Shown here: positions 22,260 to 30,813 of the stretch, piece after piece | How the letters are laid out: each line of letters starts with the position of its first letter | Position numbering within the stretch: the first letter of the stretch is position 1 | Assembly (NCBI RefSeq): GCF_014385105.1 | Contig: NZ_JACRTE010000001.1 | Span: 248,001-312,000 of the forward strand | From: Qingrenia yutianensis | Lineage (GTDB): Bacteria; Bacillota; Clostridia; UMGS1810 | Length of the DNA: 64,000 nucleotides | Direction of reading: 5' to 3' | Made by a program: the position numbers and the translations under genes | Notes under the pieces: model-generated | Database searches by the model: none | The model's input: only the letters and a program-made list of their open reading frames with translations | What the model was told of the DNA's origin: nothing

Positions 22260-25200
22260 TTATATCATATTAAAAAAGCTTAACTGACTGCTTTGCCTCA
22301 TTCCCGAAAGACAGCCGTGCTTTTTCATAGTTTCGACAACTGTTTTGTTGACTTTTGCGCGTTCAATAAGGTCGTCAACGCACGAAAACGGCTCTTTTTT
22401 GCGCTCTTCAACAATGCTCAGCGCCGCATTTGTGCCAAGTCCCGAAATTGCGTTTAACGGCGGAACAATTCCATCCTCTTTCGGTATAAACTTAAACGCC
22501 TCGGAGGTGGAAATGTGTATCGGCAAAAACTTCAAGCCTCGGCAATACATCTCGTTGCATACCTCCAAAATCGTCAAAACGCCTTTTTCTTTCGCGGTTG
22601 CCTCGTTGCCCTTATCCGCGATAATTTTCATATTTTCAAGCACAACATCCCTTCCCTGTGCCATCATAGCCGCGTCAAAATCGTCTGCACGCACTGTAAA
22701 ATATGTGCAGTAAAATTCTTTGGGATAATGCACCTTATACCACGCGATACGGTATGCCATTGTAACATATGCAACCGCGTGAGCCTTCGGGAACATATAT
22801 TTTATCTTTTTACACGAGTCGATATACCAATCGGGAACGTTATTTTTGCGCATTTCAGCTTCCCATTCGTCGGTTATTCCCTTTCCCTTTCGCACGCTTT
22901 CCATAATTCTGAACGAAAGCGACGGTTCAACGCCGAAATCAATAAGACCGAGCATAATATCGTCACGCGTACAGATGGTTTCATTAAGGGCAGCAATACC
23001 GTTTACGATAAGGTCCTGCGCGTTGTTTAGCCAAACATCGGTACCGTGAGAAAGTCCGGAAATACGCACAAGCTCGGCAAACGTTGTGGGATTTGTGTCC
23101 ACAAGCATCTGACGCACAAATTTTGTGCCGAATTCAGGCACCGCAAACGTTCCGACCGTGCTGTTTATCTGCTCGCTTGTAACTCCGAGCGCCTCGGTTG
23201 TATGGAAAAGGCTCATAGTTTCGGGGTCGGCAAACGGAATTTCACGCGCGTTTGTCTTTGTCAAATCCTCAAGCATTCTGATAACGGTCGGGTCGTCGTG
23301 ACCGAGAATATCAAGCTTCAAAAGCTTACCGCTGATAGAATGGTAGTCGAAGTGAGTTGTAATAACACCGCCCGTTTTGTCGTCCGCCGGGTACTGAATA
23401 GGCGTAAATTCGTGCACGTCGCGGTTTCGCGGTACAATCATAACACCGCCGGGGTGCTGACCGGTCGTTCGTTTAACACCCGTACAGCCTTGAACAAGGC
23501 GGTTGATTTCCGCACCGCAGACGTGGATATTTCTCGCCTCGAAATATTTTTTAACAAAGCCGTATGCGGTTTTTTCAGCTATTGTACCGATTGTGCCGGC
23601 TCTGAAAACGTGTCCCTCGCCGAATATTTCCTCGGTAAACTTATGCGCCACCGGCTGATAATCTCCCGAAAAGTTAAGGTCAATATCAGGCTCTTTACCT
23701 CCGCCGAAACCGAGGAAGGTTTCAAACGGAATGTCGTGGCCGTCTCGGATATAATCTTCACCGCATTCGGGGCATTTTTTCGGAGGAAGGTCAAATCCGC
23801 ACGAGATTTTGCCCTCTTTTATAAATTCAAGGTGCTTGCACTTCGGGCATCGGTAATGCGGAGGAAGTGAGTTAACCTCGGTAATTCCCGACAAAAACGC
23901 AACAAAAGACGAACCTACCGAACCTCGCGAACCAACAAGATAGCCGTCGCTCAACGACTTTTGCACAAGCCTTTCCGCAATGATGTAAAGCACCGCATAG
24001 CCGTTGTCGATAATAGACGAAAGTTCCGCGTCAATTCTGTCCTGAACGACTTTCGGAATGGGGTCGCCGTAAAGTTCGTGCGCCTTGCCGAGCGTTTTCT
24101 CGCGGAGTTCGTCATCCGCACCGTCGATAATCGGAGGTGCGGTTTCGTTAGGTACAGGCAGAATTTCGTCGCACATATCGGCAATTTTATTGGGGTTTTC
24201 AATAACCACCTCATGCGCCAGCGTTTCACCGAGATACGCAAACTCCTCCAGCATTTCCTCGGTCGTTCTGAAATACAGCGGCGCCTGGTTGTCAGCGTCC
24301 TCAAAGCCCTGACCTGCCATAAGAATACGTCTGAAAACCTCGTCCGTCGGGTTTAAAAAGTGAACGTCGCAGGTTGCAACGGTAATTTTATTATGTTTTC
24401 TTCCGAGGTCGATAATTGTTTTGTTTATGGTTTTAAGCGCCGCTTCATTCGGGACTCTGCCATTTTCAACCAAAAATCGGTTGTTTCCGAGAGGCTGAAT
24501 TTCAAGATAATCGTAATATTTTACAATTTCGTTAACCTCGGCAAGCGTTTTGCCGTCAACAATGGCAGAATAAAGTTCGCCCGCCTCACAAGCCGAACCG
24601 AGAATAAGTCCTTCGCGGTACTCTGCCAAAAGGCTTTTCGGAACGCGCGGTTTTCCCTGGAAATGTTCCAGGTGCGACTTTGAAATTATGTGATATAAAT
24701 TTTTAAGTCCGACCTGATTTTTGACAAGTATAATTGCGTGATAAGTCTTTTTGTGCTTTATAACCGAGTTTTTCGACAAATCGTGATTGATTTGGTTAAC
24801 GTTTTCAATACCCTTTTCTTTGAGCATAGACATAAATTTCACAAAAATGTGTCCCGTAGCAGCAGCGTCGTCAACGGCGCGGTGATGATTTTCAAGACTT
24901 ATGCCGAGATGCGCAGCAACGGTGTTGAGTTTGTGATTTTTTATATCGGTCAAAAGCGCGCGCGACATTGCAACCGTGTCTATAAAGCACGATTTAAACG
25001 GAATTTCAAGTTTCTGCGCCGCCGCTGTAACAAAGCCGACGTCAAATGTGGCATTGTGCGCAACGAGCGCACTGCCCTCTATAAAATCCATAAATTTAGG
25101 CAGAACAACGTCGATAGTATCGGCGTCCGCAACCATTTCGTCTGTGATAGACGTAAGCTCGACGATATTTTGCGGAATTTTGCGCTGAGGATTTACAAAT

Positions 25201-26519
25201 TCGGAAAATCTGTCAACAATTTCACCGTTCACAACTTTAACCGCGCCGATTTCTATAACGGTGTCGTTAACAGGGCTCAAACCCGTGGTTTCAAGGTCAA
25301 AAACAACAAAACTGTCCGAAAGGTTTTTATCGCAAACGTTATAAACAATTTGAAGTTCGTCGCTCACAAGATAGCACTCGACGCCGTAAATAACCTTAAT
25401 TCCGGTATCTTTCGCCGCTTTTGCCGCGTCGGGGAAAGCCTGAACGTTTCCGTGGTCAGTGACCGCAACTGCCCTGTGACCCCATTTTGCCGCTGTTTTA
25501 ACAAGTGTCTTAACGTCGGTCATACCGTCCATTGCGGACATTTTTGTGTGCATATGAAGTTCGACGCGCTTTTCCTCGCTGTTGTCCATACGAACTTCTT
25601 TTTCCGCACGGTTTATATCCTTTGCAAAAATGACGTATTCTTTCATATAATCGTCAAATTCAATCCTGCCTTTAAGCTTTACATACGCGCCGTTTTTAAC
25701 GTTTTCCTTAAGGTCGTTAAAGCGCTTTTCGCCCATAAACATTTTAACGTTGTACGAGCTTGTGAGGTCGGTAATGCAGAACGAAAAAAGAATTTTTCCG
25801 CTCTTCAAAACACGCGAATCAACGTCGAAAACCCCGCCCTCGATTACCGCATATTCAAGCGTATCTTTAACATCTTTTATCGGAATTGGTTTTTCAAATA
25901 TAAATTTTCCGTATATAATCTGCGATTTGTCCGCATCCTCTTCGGGTATGTAATCATACGAAAAATGCTCGTGAACAGGCACAACAATCGGTTCAAACGA
26001 GCTTATAATTTCCTCGCGCGCCTTTTGATATTCCTCCTCGTTTGACAAGTCGTTAAACGCAACGTCAACATTTTTGGAAAACTGCGTTGCGATAAGACGC
26101 TTTATAAGAATGTCGCACTTTAACTTGTAAAGCATTGTCACTCCGCTTTTGCAGTCGATTTCAAGGTTGTTTGCACCCTCAAAATGCCATTTGCTCCCGT
26201 TTAAAAGCTGCTGTGCGCCGGGGCAAAGCGTGTTAACGTAAAACGTCAGATTGTCAAAAAGCACGTCCTGCTCGGCATCTGCAAGTTCCATATCGTATTT
26301 TATTTTGATGTTCAGTTTGTCAAACGGAAAATGCGACAAAACGTCGTTTTTGTAATTTTCTATAATTTTATAATCTATAATTTTATCGGAAAACAAAATA
26401 ATTTCGGCGCTTTTTTGGTCTTTGTCGTAGTCGGCTTTCAAAATTTTAAGATTTTTAAGCTGAACAGGCACAAAAACGCCATCAAAAATTTCGTTTAAAC
26501 TAACAGTTGAAGGTGACAC
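22260..26519 (-). CDS. polC: DNA polymerase III alpha subunit, PolC type
   Basis: 1419-residue replicative polymerase specific to Firmicutes and relatives, usual length about 1430. Order: N-terminal domains, OB-fold, split PHP domain (HMHTKMSAMDGMTD), an inserted 3'-5' proofreading exonuclease starting near residue 404 (FDLETTGLSP, then DETD-type HNATFDVGF), the PHP remainder, polymerase core (zinc-like CPKCKH and CPECGED; PDIDLNFSGDYQ near 943), thumb and C-terminal region. Start is GTG 26519. It follows rsmI by three bases. PolC in one window with dnaB and holB gives a compact replication gene block. Confidence 0.97.
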   Translation of the reverse strand: MSPSTVSLNEIFDGVFVPVQLKNLKILKADYDKDQKSAEIILFSDKIIDYKIIENYKNDVLSHFPFDKLNIKIKYDMELADAEQDVLFDNLTFYVNTLCPGAQQLLNGSKWHFEGANNLEIDCKSGVTMLYKLKCDILIKRLIATQFSKNVDVAFNDLSNEEEYQKAREEIISSFEPIVVPVHEHFSYDYIPEEDADKSQIIYGKFIFEKPIPIKDVKDTLEYAVIEGGVFDVDSRVLKSGKILFSFCITDLTSSYNVKMFMGEKRFNDLKENVKNGAYVKLKGRIEFDDYMKEYVIFAKDINRAEKEVRMDNSEEKRVELHMHTKMSAMDGMTDVKTLVKTAAKWGHRAVAVTDHGNVQAFPDAAKAAKDTGIKVIYGVECYLVSDELQIVYNVCDKNLSDSFVVFDLETTGLSPVNDTVIEIGAVKVVNGEIVDRFSEFVNPQRKIPQNIVELTSITDEMVADADTIDVVLPKFMDFIEGSALVAHNATFDVGFVTAAAQKLEIPFKSCFIDTVAMSRALLTDIKNHKLNTVAAHLGISLENHHRAVDDAAATGHIFVKFMSMLKEKGIENVNQINHDLSKNSVIKHKKTYHAIILVKNQVGLKNLYHIISKSHLEHFQGKPRVPKSLLAEYREGLILGSACEAGELYSAIVDGKTLAEVNEIVKYYDYLEIQPLGNNRFLVENGRVPNEAALKTINKTIIDLGRKHNKITVATCDVHFLNPTDEVFRRILMAGQGFEDADNQAPLYFRTTEEMLEEFAYLGETLAHEVVIENPNKIADMCDEILPVPNETAPPIIDGADDELREKTLGKAHELYGDPIPKVVQDRIDAELSSIIDNGYAVLYIIAERLVQKSLSDGYLVGSRGSVGSSFVAFLSGITEVNSLPPHYRCPKCKHLEFIKEGKISCGFDLPPKKCPECGEDYIRDGHDIPFETFLGFGGGKEPDIDLNFSGDYQPVAHKFTEEIFGEGHVFRAGTIGTIAEKTAYGFVKKYFEARNIHVCGAEINRLVQGCTGVKRTTGQHPGGVMIVPRNRDVHEFTPIQYPADDKTGGVITTHFDYHSISGKLLKLDILGHDDPTVIRMLEDLTKTNAREIPFADPETMSLFHTTEALGVTSEQINSTVGTFAVPEFGTKFVRQMLVDTNPTTFAELVRISGLSHGTDVWLNNAQDLIVNGIAALNETICTRDDIMLGLIDFGVEPSLSFRIMESVRKGKGITDEWEAEMRKNNVPDWYIDSCKKIKYMFPKAHAVAYVTMAYRIAWYKVHYPKEFYCTYFTVRADDFDAAMMAQGRDVVLENMKIIADKGNEATAKEKGVLTILEVCNEMYCRGLKFLPIHISTSEAFKFIPKEDGIVPPLNAISGLGTNAALSIVEERKKEPFSCVDDLIERAKVNKTVVETMKKHGCLSGMRQSSQLSFFNMI

Positions 26520-26522
26520 TTT

Positions 26523-27383
26523 CTAAAATTCCCCCTCGGTATTTTTCACATATTCGTTATATACATCGCGTTTTTTCATATTGCGCAAAACCGCAACCTG
26601 TTTTATCGCGTCTTTTTTGTCAATCCTCTCACCGATAAGCGCGTTTATCTGCTCGGTTACCGAAATGTTTTCAAATTCTTCCGCTTTTTCCTCGCTTAAT
26701 TCTTCGTAGCTTTTGCCCTCGATAACAAGCACAAACTCTCCTTTCGGCGGATTTTCGGTATAAAATTTCACCGCCTCAAAAAGTGTTGTGCGCTTAACCT
26801 CCTCGTGGATTTTTGTAATTTCGCGGACAAGTGCTATTTTTCTGTCACCGAAAACTTTCGACATATCATTGAGCGTACGCAAAAGCTTGTGCGGTGCCTC
26901 ATAAAAAATAAGCGTGCGCGTATCGTTTTTAACCTCGTCAAGATGGTCTGCACGACTTTTTTTGTTGACCGACAAAAATCCCTCAAAAGAAAATCTGCCC
27001 GTCGGAAGTCCCGACACGATAAGTGCGTTTATAAGCGCCGCCGGACCGGGAACGGGAACGACGTCAACACCGTTCTCGGCGCAAAGTCTTACCAAATCTT
27101 CGCCGGGGTCGGATATTGCCGGCGTTCCGGCATCGGTGATTAACGCAACATTTTTGCCTTCCTTGATTTTCTCGATGATTTTTAGTCCCTTTTCGGTTTT
27201 GTTGTGTTCAAAATAGCTTGTGAGCGGTTTTGAAATTTCAAAGTGCGTGAGCATTTTAAGCGAATGGCGCGTGTCCTCACAGGCTATCAAGTCAACAGAT
27301 TTTAATATATTTAAAGTTCTTATGCTTATATCCTCAAGATTTCCGATAGGAGTTGCACAAAGATAAAGCTTTCCGTATTCCAT
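26523..27383 (-). CDS. rsmI: 16S rRNA (cytidine(1402)-2'-O)-methyltransferase
   Basis: 286-residue SAM-dependent tetrapyrrole-methylase-fold enzyme that 2'-O-methylates C1402 in the ribosomal P site, together with RsmH. Diagnostic stretches: YLCATPIGNLEDISIRTL at the start, ACEDTRHSLKML, LITDAGTPAISDPGEDLV, PVPGPAALINALIVSGL and FYEAPHKL. The start ATG is directly joined to the trmN6 stop (TGAATG). Gene order trmN6-rsmI is the same as yabB-yabC in B. subtilis. Confidence 0.96.
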   Translation of the reverse strand: MEYGKLYLCATPIGNLEDISIRTLNILKSVDLIACEDTRHSLKMLTHFEISKPLTSYFEHNKTEKGLKIIEKIKEGKNVALITDAGTPAISDPGEDLVRLCAENGVDVVPVPGPAALINALIVSGLPTGRFSFEGFLSVNKKSRADHLDEVKNDTRTLIFYEAPHKLLRTLNDMSKVFGDRKIALVREITKIHEEVKRTTLFEAVKFYTENPPKGEFVLVIEGKSYEELSEEKAEEFENISVTEQINALIGERIDKKDAIKQVAVLRNMKKRDVYNEYVKNTEGEF

Positions 27384-28109
27384 TCAGCAATTTTCTCCTT
27401 TGTAGAGGCGTTTCACCTCGTCTGTATATTCCCCGTTTTCACCGTATATCACAAGCGGTTTCAAAACTTTCAGCGCAGGTTTCGCACCGCTTATCCCCTC
27501 GATAAGAAAAAGTTTCGGCGCACTTTGCAAATATGAATGAACAAATCTTATGCGTTTCGGCTCGATTTTGTATTTGCGCATTGCGCAGATTACGTCGCAC
27601 AAACGCTCGGCGCGGTGAACCATTGAAAAATAACCTCCGCATTTTAAAAGATAAGCGGAAATTTTTGCAACGTCATCAATGTTTATGGTTATTTCATGGC
27701 GCGCCAGTGCTTTTTTGTCGCTCGGACTTAAAAATCCCCAGTTTCCGTTCATATACGGCGGATTGCAGGTCACCGTGTCGGCGTATCCCGACGGCAGATG
27801 TTCCTTAATTCCTTTCGCGTCGCAGTTTATAAAATCAACGCGGCCGCATATACCGTTAAGCTCGGCGCTCCTTTTCGCAAGAAGGAACGGTTCTTTTTGA
27901 ATTTCCACGCCGATAATCTTTTCGGCCTTTGTTTTTCCTGACAAAAGCACAGGAATAATTCCGTTTCCCGAACACAAATCAACAACCTTTGCATTAGGCT
28001 TGACCGTCGCAAATGCAGAAAGCAAAACAGCATCGGTGCCGAAACAAAAAAGGTCTGTATCCTGTATCAGCTTTAAATTTTTAACACCCAAATCGTCAAT
28101 ACGTTCCAT
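27384..28109 (-). CDS. trmN6: tRNA1(Val) (adenine(37)-N6)-methyltransferase family protein
   Basis: 241-residue class I SAM methyltransferase of the TrmN6/YfiC (YabB) family. SAM motif I VVDLCSGNGIIPVLL sits near residue 40, and the N6-adenine catalytic motif NPPYM near 115 is preceded by TVTC. Family members modify tRNA at the adenine next to the anticodon, or related targets. ATG start; the upstream 140 bases separate it from the ferredoxin gene. Co-transcribed with rsmI and polC by spacing. Confidence 0.9.
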   Translation of the reverse strand: MERIDDLGVKNLKLIQDTDLFCFGTDAVLLSAFATVKPNAKVVDLCSGNGIIPVLLSGKTKAEKIIGVEIQKEPFLLAKRSAELNGICGRVDFINCDAKGIKEHLPSGYADTVTCNPPYMNGNWGFLSPSDKKALARHEITINIDDVAKISAYLLKCGGYFSMVHRAERLCDVICAMRKYKIEPKRIRFVHSYLQSAPKLFLIEGISGAKPALKVLKPLVIYGENGEYTDEVKRLYKGENC

Positions 28110-28206
28110 TAAATAATCTCCACTTCAAACTTATGTATATTTTACAACATTTTAAAAATTTTTTCAATATAAAATACATTAAAACTTAAAAAAATGTAAA
28201 AAATAA

Positions 28207-28229
28207 GTGCGAAAGCAAAACCTTCGCAC
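28207..28229 (-). terminator. Terminator of the ferredoxin gene
   Basis: GTGCGAA and TTCGCAC pair around a nine-base loop; on the minus strand TTATTTTTT follows. Confidence 0.75.
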
Positions 28230-28252
28230 AAATTCTTTCCGAATGAAAACGA

Positions 28253-28423
28253 TTATTCAGCTTTGGGAGCATCAACAGGACAAACACCTGCGCAAGCACC
28301 GCATTCCAAACATTCGTTAGCGTCGATTACATATTTGCCGTCACCTTCAGAAATGCAGGAAACGGGACATTCGCCTGCACAAGCACCGCAGCTGATGCAG
28401 TCATCACCGATAACATATGCCAT
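28253..28423 (-). CDS. 2[4Fe-4S] ferredoxin
   Basis: 56-residue clostridial ferredoxin with two CxxCxxCxxxCP motifs: CISCGACAGECP and CLECGACAGVCP. These coordinate two [4Fe-4S] clusters and carry low-potential electrons, for example from IorAB. The start ATG 28423 has GGAGGTG in front; an upstream in-frame start would add 20 residues not typical of ferredoxins. It sits alone between ricT and trmN6, genes that are neighbours in Bacillus, with its own terminator. Confidence 0.95.
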   Translation of the reverse strand: MAYVIGDDCISCGACAGECPVSCISEGDGKYVIDANECLECGACAGVCPVDAPKAE

Positions 28424-28522
28424 CTTAAAAACACCTCCACAATTTATTAACCACATTATACTATCTTTTTTTATAAAAATCAAGTGTTTTTACTTATTTT
28501 TTTCAAAATCCGCCGTGGAAAA

Positions 28523-29389
28523 TCAATCCTCAAGCGCTTTTAAATCTTTGCTTTCGCTGTCGTCGATTTTTACGTTCACTTTTTTGAGAATTTTTATGTC
28601 GGAAAGCTTATATTCCTTGATTTCTTTCTCTCCGTCAATGTCGAGCGAAACGTTTACAAGCGATTTTAAAAGATTTGCCGACACAACAGTTCCTTTACCG
28701 TCGGGAGTTTTTACAACCGAGCCGGTGTGCGGTGTGCGCCTGATAAGATCCTCGTATGCCTCCTGCTCATTTTTAAGACAGCACATAAGACGTCCGCACG
28801 TACCCGAAATTTTCGTCGGATTAAGCGACAGACTCTGCTCTTTTGCCATTTTTATGGAAACGGGTTCAAACTCGCCGAGATACAAACTGCAGCAGAGAGG
28901 ACGTCCGCAAACGCCTATTCCGCCGAGCATTTTTGCCTCGTCGCGCACGCCGATTTGACGAAGTTCAATTCTCGTTTTGAAAAGCGACGCCAAATCGCGC
29001 ACCAATTCACGAAAATCAATTCGTCCGTCGGCGGTGAAATAAAACAAAATTTTGTTGTGGTCGAATGTATATTCAACGTCGACAAGCTTCATTGCAAGCT
29101 CGTGTTCTTCTATTTTTTTAACGCATTTTTCAAATGCCTGTTTTTCCTTTTCCTTGTTGTCCAGCATAATTTTTATGTCGTCGTCTGTCGCTTTGCGCAA
29201 AACTTTTTTAAGCGGAGAAACAATTTCGTTCTCGCTGATTTCTTTGTTTGCAAGCACAACAGAGCCGAATTCCACACCGCGTGATGTTTCGACGATTACA
29301 CTGTCTCCTTTTTTTATTTCAATATTTTCAGGGTCAAAATAATAAATTTTTCCCACACTTTTAAATCTCACTCCAACTACATTAACCAT
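28523..29389 (-). CDS. ricT: PSP1-domain protein RicT (YaaT)
   Basis: 288-residue PSP1 superfamily protein. Conserved: NVVGVRFKSVGKIYYFDP, GDSVIVETSRGVEFG, HNKILFYFTADGRIDFRELV, and the Cys-rich GGIGVCGRPLCCSLYL with CGRLMCCL. In B. subtilis RicT works with RicA and RicF, binds Fe-S clusters and controls RNase Y-dependent mRNA maturation, competence and sporulation. The C-terminal 50 residues are acidic and lysine-rich. Its start overlaps the holB stop by eight bases, as in the Bacillus holB-yaaT order. Confidence 0.94.
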   Translation of the reverse strand: MVNVVGVRFKSVGKIYYFDPENIEIKKGDSVIVETSRGVEFGSVVLANKEISENEIVSPLKKVLRKATDDDIKIMLDNKEKEKQAFEKCVKKIEEHELAMKLVDVEYTFDHNKILFYFTADGRIDFRELVRDLASLFKTRIELRQIGVRDEAKMLGGIGVCGRPLCCSLYLGEFEPVSIKMAKEQSLSLNPTKISGTCGRLMCCLKNEQEAYEDLIRRTPHTGSVVKTPDGKGTVVSANLLKSLVNVSLDIDGEKEIKEYKLSDIKILKKVNVKIDDSESKDLKALED

Positions 29390-30347
29390 TTATTTCCTCC
29401 CAAAGCTTTATAAACATATCATTGACGCACAACGCGTATGCGCCGTATTTTCCGAGTTCGCGCTGTAATTTTGCAATAATCTCCAGCGACGACACAACGG
29501 ATTGTTTTGTTGTTTCCGTGTTAAATCTGTCGATAGTTTCCGTCTTGTCGCGGTTTATAATTCTGCCTTCCAAAAAATTCTTTTTAAGCAGAATATCGCC
29601 GAAAAACAGCGTTAAAAATTCAAAAAGCGTATCTTTTTCATCTTTATTTTTCCCAAAGAATTCACATAACGGATAAATTGAAGTCCGCTTTTTTTGAATA
29701 AGCAACGGAATTTTGTTGAAAAATTCTTCGCGCAGGGTTAAAAATTCGCCGTCCTCCGAAAGCGACAAAAACTTACCCGGATTTCCCATTGAATATGCCG
29801 CCAAAAATTCGTTTTTACTGCCGAAAATCTCAAAAATTGCCTCGTTGGACAACGGCGGTATCAAGACCGACGCACATCGCGAAAGAATGGTCGGCAGAAT
29901 TTTGTTTCTGTTCTCGCAAAGAAGTATGAAAACCGCATATTCGGGCGGTTCTTCAATAACTTTCAAGAGCGAGTTCTGCGCGGTTTCGTTCATCAGATGC
30001 GCGTTTTTTATGATAAAAATTTTCTTGTCAGCGCTCTGCGGACGAATGAAAACATCTGTCACAAGTTCGCGTATTTTCGACGCGCCGATTTCCGCTTTAT
30101 CGTCGTTTGAAATTGTTATGACATTCGGATTTGTGCCTGCGTAAAGCGTTTTGCACGCGTTGCACTCAAGGCACGGCGGATTGCTTTCGCACAGGATATG
30201 CGCTGAAAAATATTTTGCCATCGTTTCTTTGCCTGAGCCTTTTGCGCCCTCGAAAATATACGAACTTAAAAATCGGTTTTCATTTTTTAACGAATAGAAA
30301 AAATCCTTTAATTTTTGCTGACCTGTCGGCATAAGTTTTGCGTTCAA
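29382..30347 (-). CDS. holB: DNA polymerase III, delta prime subunit
   Basis: 321-residue clamp-loader subunit. Degenerate Walker A GAKGSGKETMAKYF near residue 36, zinc-module cysteines CESNPPCLECNAC, then IKNAHLMNETAQNSLLKVIEEPP and ILSRCASV, typical of delta prime. It loads the sliding clamp with DnaX and HolA. The start is a TTG overlapping the darA stop by four bases, behind GAAAGG; an ATG five codons later is the alternative. Confidence 0.92.
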   Translation of the reverse strand: MNAKLMPTGQQKLKDFFYSLKNENRFLSSYIFEGAKGSGKETMAKYFSAHILCESNPPCLECNACKTLYAGTNPNVITISNDDKAEIGASKIRELVTDVFIRPQSADKKIFIIKNAHLMNETAQNSLLKVIEEPPEYAVFILLCENRNKILPTILSRCASVLIPPLSNEAIFEIFGSKNEFLAAYSMGNPGKFLSLSEDGEFLTLREEFFNKIPLLIQKKRTSIYPLCEFFGKNKDEKDTLFEFLTLFFGDILLKKNFLEGRIINRDKTETIDRFNTETTKQSVVSSLEIIAKLQRELGKYGAYALCVNDMFIKLWEEING

Positions 30348-30670
30348 ATTCTTTCAAACCTTTCAATATCCTGCACAAAAACCGTTGCACCGCCGACGTC
30401 CACTTCGGTCGGACGCGTTGCATAACCGCCCGCGGTTTCAAGATATGCAGGCGTTATGACAACCTGTTTTCTGCGGCGGCACTGCGATTTTATAGTGTCA
30501 ATCGCTTTCTGCACGAGGTCGTCCTCCGTGCCGATAATAAGTGTCATATTTCCTACTTTCAAAAAACTTCCCGTCGTGGCAAGCTTGGTTACGGCAAATC
30601 CCTCTTTGTTGAGCGCCTCCAGCACCATCTGCCCGTCGTGGTCGTTCACTATTGCGGTTATAAGTTTCAT
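30344..30670 (-). CDS. darA: Cyclic-di-AMP receptor, PII-like protein DarA (PstA/YaaQ)
   Basis: 108-residue PII-like protein of the DarA/PstA family, which binds cyclic di-AMP as a trimer. Features: MKLITAIVNDHDGQMVLEAL, GFAVTKLATTGSFLKVGN with the nucleotide-contacting region, and RRRKQVVITPAY. ATG start behind GAGGTG. First gene of darA-holB-ricT. The cyclic-di-AMP phosphodiesterase gdpP is also in this window, so synthesis turnover and a receptor lie within 10 kb. Confidence 0.94.
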   Translation of the reverse strand: MKLITAIVNDHDGQMVLEALNKEGFAVTKLATTGSFLKVGNMTLIIGTEDDLVQKAIDTIKSQCRRRKQVVITPAYLETAGGYATRPTEVDVGGATVFVQDIERFERI

Positions 30671-30763
30671 ATGTGCACCTCATTTTCGGGGTAATTTTAT
30701 ATACATACATTAGATTATACTATATTTTAAAGCAAAAATCAAGTATTTAATGCGCATACAAAA

Positions 30764-30791
30764 ACGGAACGCACATTTTTATGCGTTCCGT
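30764..30791 (-). terminator. Terminator of the yybS-to-ftsH operon
   Basis: ACGGAACGCA (30764-30773) pairs with TGCGTTCCGT (30782-30791); TTTTTG follows on the minus strand after ftsH. Confidence 0.85.
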
Positions 30792-30813
30792 AAAAATTTT
30801 CAAAATTCAATTA

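Noticed and set aside
24738..26045. Long open frame on the plus strand opposite polC
   Set aside because: It lies wholly antisense to the conserved polC gene and its translation shows no domain; the high coding density of polC explains it.
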